NCBI GenBank assembly: GCA_037974665.1
Contig: CM075771.1
Coordinates: forward strand, 21,897,425-21,961,424
From: Ehretia macrophylla
Lineage: Eukaryota > Streptophyta > Magnoliopsida > Boraginales > Ehretiaceae
DNA length: 64,000 nt
Direction: 5' to 3'
In this document: in pieces, positions 60,319-64,000 of the stretch
How positions within the stretch are numbered: position 1 is the first letter of the stretch
How the letters are laid out: every line of letters starts with the position of its first letter
The notes under the pieces: generated by a model
Databases searched by the model: none
Seen by the model: the letters and a program-made list of their open reading frames with translations, nothing else
What the model was told of the DNA's origin: nothing
Position numbers and translations under genes: made by a program

Positions 60319-60765
60319 ACACAGGACGCTAAAAAGGGTTCTCAAAGAAAATAACACAATGCCAATAGGTTGGCCGGCCACAAGCAAAGCTCTTCTGTGT
60401 GATAATCCATCCACTTCTACTCCAAAAGCTTCAGATTTCCCATCAAAACGGACGTGAAACAATGTGGCTGATAATCATGGAAGGGTTGAGCAGTTTATAA
60501 ATTTGTCTTATGATAATTTCCCACACAATCTTAACCTGGCCATAGTGCAAATACTGCTGGTGGAAGTAATGGTGTTCTATTAACGTTGGGGCTTCATCAG
60601 AACAAGTGTATTGCTTTCTCTAAGCGCTTCCCTATAAATGCTGCTCAACGATTCGGTCTGGATGCAAATAGTGAAGGTTACGTAGTAGGTAGATTTGAGG
60701 CACAAAATAGACAATTTGGAAGAAACATTGTTGGCGGGCAACTCGTGCGTGATTTTGTTGGATGA
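60319..60765 (+). pseudogene. degenerate C-terminal coding remnant of the BLH9-like gene
   Basis: Beyond the first stop the normal BLH9 tail is still legible in pieces: TQDAKKGSQRK (frame 1, then TAA at 60352), MPIGWPATSKALLCDNPSTS and KASDFPSKRT (frame 2 from 60359, TGA at 60455, then NNVADNHGRVEQF and NLSYDNFPHNLNLA), then HSANTAGGSNGVLLTLGLHQ and AQRFGLDANSEGYV...RDFVG (frame 1 from 60541), ending at a stop at 60763-60765. That needs at least two frameshifts and three stops in 450 bp. The conserved VSLTLGL-type motif and DFVG end identify it as the family tail. Confidence 0.9.
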
Positions 60766-61574
60766 AAGTCATTTCCACATCTCCCCGTGCTTATTGGCCG
60801 TCTAACGCCTTAATGATGCTGTTTAAGGTTTCAACGCGACATGTTCTTTATCGATCATGTTAGTCCGAGAAGGTGCCAGTCGAATGGTTGCTCTCTTGGT
60901 ATGTTTCGTCCGACTCTTTTTGCAGAATTCACATTCTGAACATGCATATGATCAGTGTAGGATGTGTATACTGCTTAATTGTATGCATAGAAAGTCCAAA
61001 AGTACTAGTAAGCTTTTAACCATCCCAATTAGATCTTTGTTTCTTGAAGATTTGGGATAGGTTCGAATATTTTTACTGGTTTCAGTCTATAGTGTTAGAT
61101 GAATATGCGCCTTTCATTGTATATGAATTTGATTTTAATCAAAGAATCAAACCTTGCTGGAGTAAATAGCATCTTTTGAAATGCATATGGCTTACACACG
61201 TGTAGATACTTTCATCTCTTCTGAACCTCTGTCGGATGGGATCATGTCTTTCGGAGTTTGACGCCATTGGTGTGAATTTAAATCACTCCTCATGAGAGTT
61301 TTTCGTTTCTCCCAAAAAGGAGAAGCAATTAAGACTTCTTATGGTTTTGGTGAAATCATGTGAAGGCTTACTAAATGAGGAGTTTCTGGCCAAGTCACGT
61401 CTGTCCCTATTTGGGCTGTATTCGGCTGAAGGACCTGATCCATAAGGCCCAGCCTGAACTAAATCTGTTGTGCGTCGATTGATGTTAATCTAAGAAGCGT
61501 GCAATCTGTAGCGTTTCTTCTTTGGAGTCCCATCTAGATTCACTCAGTTGGCTTGCTTTGTTAGCGATTTTTAA
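60766..61574. other. 3' flank of the BELL-type gene
   Basis: Inferred untranslated and intergenic DNA; no gene or repeat recognised. Confidence 0.35.
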
Positions 61575-61576
61575 TA

Positions 61577-62222
61577 CAGTAGAACATTTTTTAAATTAAT
61601 AGTGTTGAGACTATTAAATTTTATTAATTTAGTGAGATATTAATTTATCAATAAATTAATAACTATTAATTTATAGAGATATTTTTAATTTTTTTAGCTT
61701 TATAGTAAATATATTATTATTATGATGTCTTTTTTTTAAAAGTGACTTGTATTTTTTTGGTCCAATTTAAAAATATAAGTAATGAGAATAAAATATAAAA
61801 TTTAATTTAGTAGGATTAGAATAAAGTTTATCTAATCTCGTATTCAAGTCTTTGTAGGATTAGGATGAAAACTAATTTCTCTAATCTTGTATCCTAATCC
61901 TTGTAGGATTATTTTAATTTTTTCTCTTTAAATAATTAAATGTGAGATTCAACTAGATTTGAAGTTCAACAAAAGGTAAATTACTCTTGATTCATATTTT
62001 AAGAAAACTTCATAGTCAATTTATTATATATTTTTTATCTAATTATTAATTTATGAAATATTTGGGTTAATAAAATACAAAAGAAATTTTTTTTAAATGT
62101 ATTATCTTATAATTTTATTGAATTTATTAATTTTTTACACTGGTTTCAAGTTGGGACCAGACATTTTTATTAATTAAAAAAATTATTAATTTATGAAGTA
62201 TTAATTTAAATAGGTTCTACTG
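61577..62222 (+). mobile_element. Emigrant-like (pogo/mariner) MITE, copy A
   Basis: It starts CAGTAGAACATTTTTTAAAT and ends ATTTAAATAGGTTCTACTG, with TA on each side (61575-61576, 62223-62224). The end sequence is close to the Arabidopsis Emigrant terminus CAGTAAAACCTCTATAAATT (from recall) and the TA target fits Tc1/mariner-type elements. About 646 bp, AT-rich, no transposase frame. Copy B lies inverted 186 bp away. Confidence 0.8.
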
Positions 62223-62408
62223 TAGTAGTGAATTATCCAAATAATTTACAAAAAAAAAACAAATATCTAAATAATTTTGTTTTAACTGTATAAATAATGG
62301 TATAATAGAGGTTAAAGTCTTGGTGAAACGACTACCGATATGGATAAAAAAGAGAGAAAAATGCACTTTGAACCAAACAACTTACATGTACTTTACGTAA
62401 CCTAATTA

Positions 62409-63044
62409 CAGTAGAATCTCTTTAAATTAATATTTGATAAATTAATAATCTCTTTTAATTAATAAAAATGTCTGGTTCCGACTTGGGACCAGTGTAAAAA
62501 GTTGATAAATTCAATAAAATTATAAGATAATACATTTTTAAAAAAAAATTGTATTTTATTGACCCAAATATTTCATAAATTAATAACTAGATAAAAAGTA
62601 CATAATAAATTGACTATGAGATTTTCTTAAAATATGAATCAAGAGTAATTTGTCTTTTGTTGAACTATTTGAATCTTACATTTAATTATTTAAAGAGAAA
62701 AAATTAAGATAATCCTACAAAGATTAGATTACAATATTAGATAAATTAGTTCTGATCCTAATCTTACAAAGACTTGGATACGAGATTAGAAAAAATTTAT
62801 TCTAATCTTACTAAATTAAATTTTATATTTTATTCTCATTACTTATATTTTCAAATTGGACTGAAAAAATACAAGTTATTTTTCAAAAAAAGACATCATA
62901 ATGATAATATATTTACTATAAAGCCAAAAAAATTAAAAATATCTCTATAAATTAATAGTTATTAATTTATCGATAAATTAATATCTCGCTAAATTAATAA
63001 AATCTGATAGTTCTAACACTATTAATTTAAAGAGGTTCTACTAT
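62409..63044 (-). mobile_element. Emigrant-like MITE, copy B, inverted relative to copy A
   Basis: The reverse complement follows copy A end to end: TAGTGTTAGAACTATCAGAT, GAGATATTAATTTATCGATA, CAAGTCTTTGTAAGATTAGG, TTTACACTGGTCCCAAGTCG. By eye it is about nine-tenths identical with small gaps. TA flanks both ends (62407-62408, 63045-63046); the last base of one terminus is mutated (CTACTA for CTACTG). Confidence 0.8.
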
Positions 63045-63046
63045 AA

Positions 63047-63878
63047 TTCAAACAATGTCATTTTTGAGCGAGATCTTGAGGGGTTGTACCTTGATTTAGA
63101 TCATAGCATGCATTTAAAGGACTTTCCACATTGTTCTTCATTATAAAAAAAAAAAAAAAAAAGATTGTTATATGAATCATAAAGAAAATTTCAATTATTC
63201 AAACTTTTAAACACTCTCAATTTATTATATGCCTTTTTTTAAACTTTACGTCCAAACACAATGTTTCTCATACATATAAAAACTTTTCATCATGCATAGG
63301 GACGACTATATTTGCCTTGAAGTAATTTTTTGAAACATTTCAAATATTGTTACTAAATAATTTATATGTATGTGGGAGAAATATCTTAAATGGACCAATG
63401 AATACTCCACTTGTATTAAAAAAAAGAATCAACTATCAGACTGCGGTATGTCACATATTATTCATTGAAGACTTCCACTTTTCGTTCAAATCACGCAGAA
63501 TATAAGAGAGATAAAAGGAATATTCCAAACGATGTCCCCAAAACAAAAGAAAAAGACCTCTTCATACTAATTCAGAAAAAAAAAAAAAAAAAGACCTCTT
63601 CATAGAACTGTACTATATATACTAATGAAGAAGTAAAAAAAAAACAAAAGAAAAAACAAACAGGTGACGCCACTTGTTGTGCTTCTTTACTTCAAACTTG
63701 TTAGCCCACTAGGGTTTTACCAAGGGTTTCTCTCTCCACCAAAAAAACCTCAAAATGATCATTCAATTTTCTAGGGTTTCACTTCTTACATAGCACACAC
63801 AAAAGAAAAAATAGAAAAGGAATTATTCAAATTTAAATTCGTTTAAATTTAGGCTGTGGGTGGCAAAGTTGAAAAATT
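63047..63878. other. promoter-side DNA of the partial gene at the right edge
   Basis: AT-rich flank with a 13-bp repeated phrase AAAAAGACCTCTTCATA (63551 and 63588) separated by an A run. CTCTCTCCACC and AGGGTTT motifs near 63725-63780 suit a 5' leader. No further gene seen. Confidence 0.35.
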
Positions 63879-64000
63879 ATGGAAGCGAGGATGGGGGTGT
63901 CTGGGCATGGCGGTGTAGTGGACGGCGGTGCCAGGCAGTTTCTGCAGCCGCAGCAGCATCACCGCCACTCTCAGCCGCAGTCGCAGCAGCAGTCTTCTCA
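63879..64000 (+). CDS. partial CDS, Gln/His-rich N-terminus, product not identified
   Basis: The frame from ATG 63879 is open to the window edge and reads MEARMGVSGHGGVVDGGARQ, then FLQPQQHHRHSQPQSQQQSS. GC content jumps sharply compared with the flank, CAG/CAC-rich as in many plant transcription-factor N-termini. A second Met at codon 5 is also possible. No domain lies within the 40 visible codons, so no family is named. Confidence 0.55.
   Translation, partial: MEARMGVSGHGGVVDGGARQFLQPQQHHRHSQPQSQQQSS

Noticed and set aside
1..64000. CRISPR array, bacterial operon or integrated organellar DNA
   Set aside because: No regularly spaced repeats, no Shine-Dalgarno-linked gene strings and no plastid or mitochondrial genes were seen; the window is ordinary plant nuclear DNA.

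Overview
This is a 64 kb stretch of nuclear DNA from a flowering plant, almost certainly a eudicot. The evidence is AT-rich intergenic DNA, genes with several short GT-AG introns, plant-only families (tau-class glutathione transferase, PRONE-domain RopGEF, BELL homeodomain, type IV/DIR1-like lipid transfer protein), and a dense load of plant transposable elements. No bacterial, organellar or viral gene block is present. The species cannot be fixed from sequence reading alone.

Layout, left to right. 1-3165: 3' end of a Ty1/copia-type LTR retrotransposon (degraded ORF, polypurine tract, 3' LTR with palindromes). 4827-6546 (+): universal stress protein gene, four exons. 6949-7461: Mutator-like MITE with a perfect 9-bp target duplication. 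8507-14676 (-): array of three tau GST units; the outer two are intact and the middle one is a relic with a stop in the glutathione-site Glu codon and no second exon. 17048-17147: near-perfect snap-back hairpin. 18747-21441 (+): RopGEF with seven exons. 21956-22027 (-): tRNA-Pro(AGG). 23321-23815 (+): small secreted lipid-transfer protein. 24739-27582 (-): five-exon gene for a small Ser-rich plant protein. 28280-29164: Harbinger-like element. 29574-29693: SINE with a 17-bp target duplication. 31953-32222 (-): LINE tail.

32596-41890 (-): nine-exon PI31/PTRE1-type proteasome regulator gene. Its fourth intron carries an antisense, about 5.1 kb L1-type LINE with ORF1 and ORF2 colinear and interrupted only by five in-frame stops. 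42587-43480: Harbinger-like MITE whose centre is about 480 bp of trinucleotide repeats. 44354-44818 (-): single-exon small membrane protein. 47537-48532 (+): intronless, probably plastid-targeted protein. 51505-51815 and 53418-53811: two further MITEs. 56667-60318 (+): BLH9/BELLRINGER-type homeodomain gene whose C-terminal coding region is still readable but broken by stops and frameshifts. 61577-63044: two inverted copies of an Emigrant-like element forming a fold-back of about 1.5 kb. 63879-64000 (+): start of a Gln/His-rich protein that leaves the window.

The host genes are unrelated housekeeping, stress, signalling and developmental genes; there is no sign of a metabolic cluster. I found no convincing new multi-gene system. 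The points most worth attention are the truncated BELL gene, the GSTU birth-and-death array, the LINE inside the PI31 intron, and the two hairpin-forming loci.
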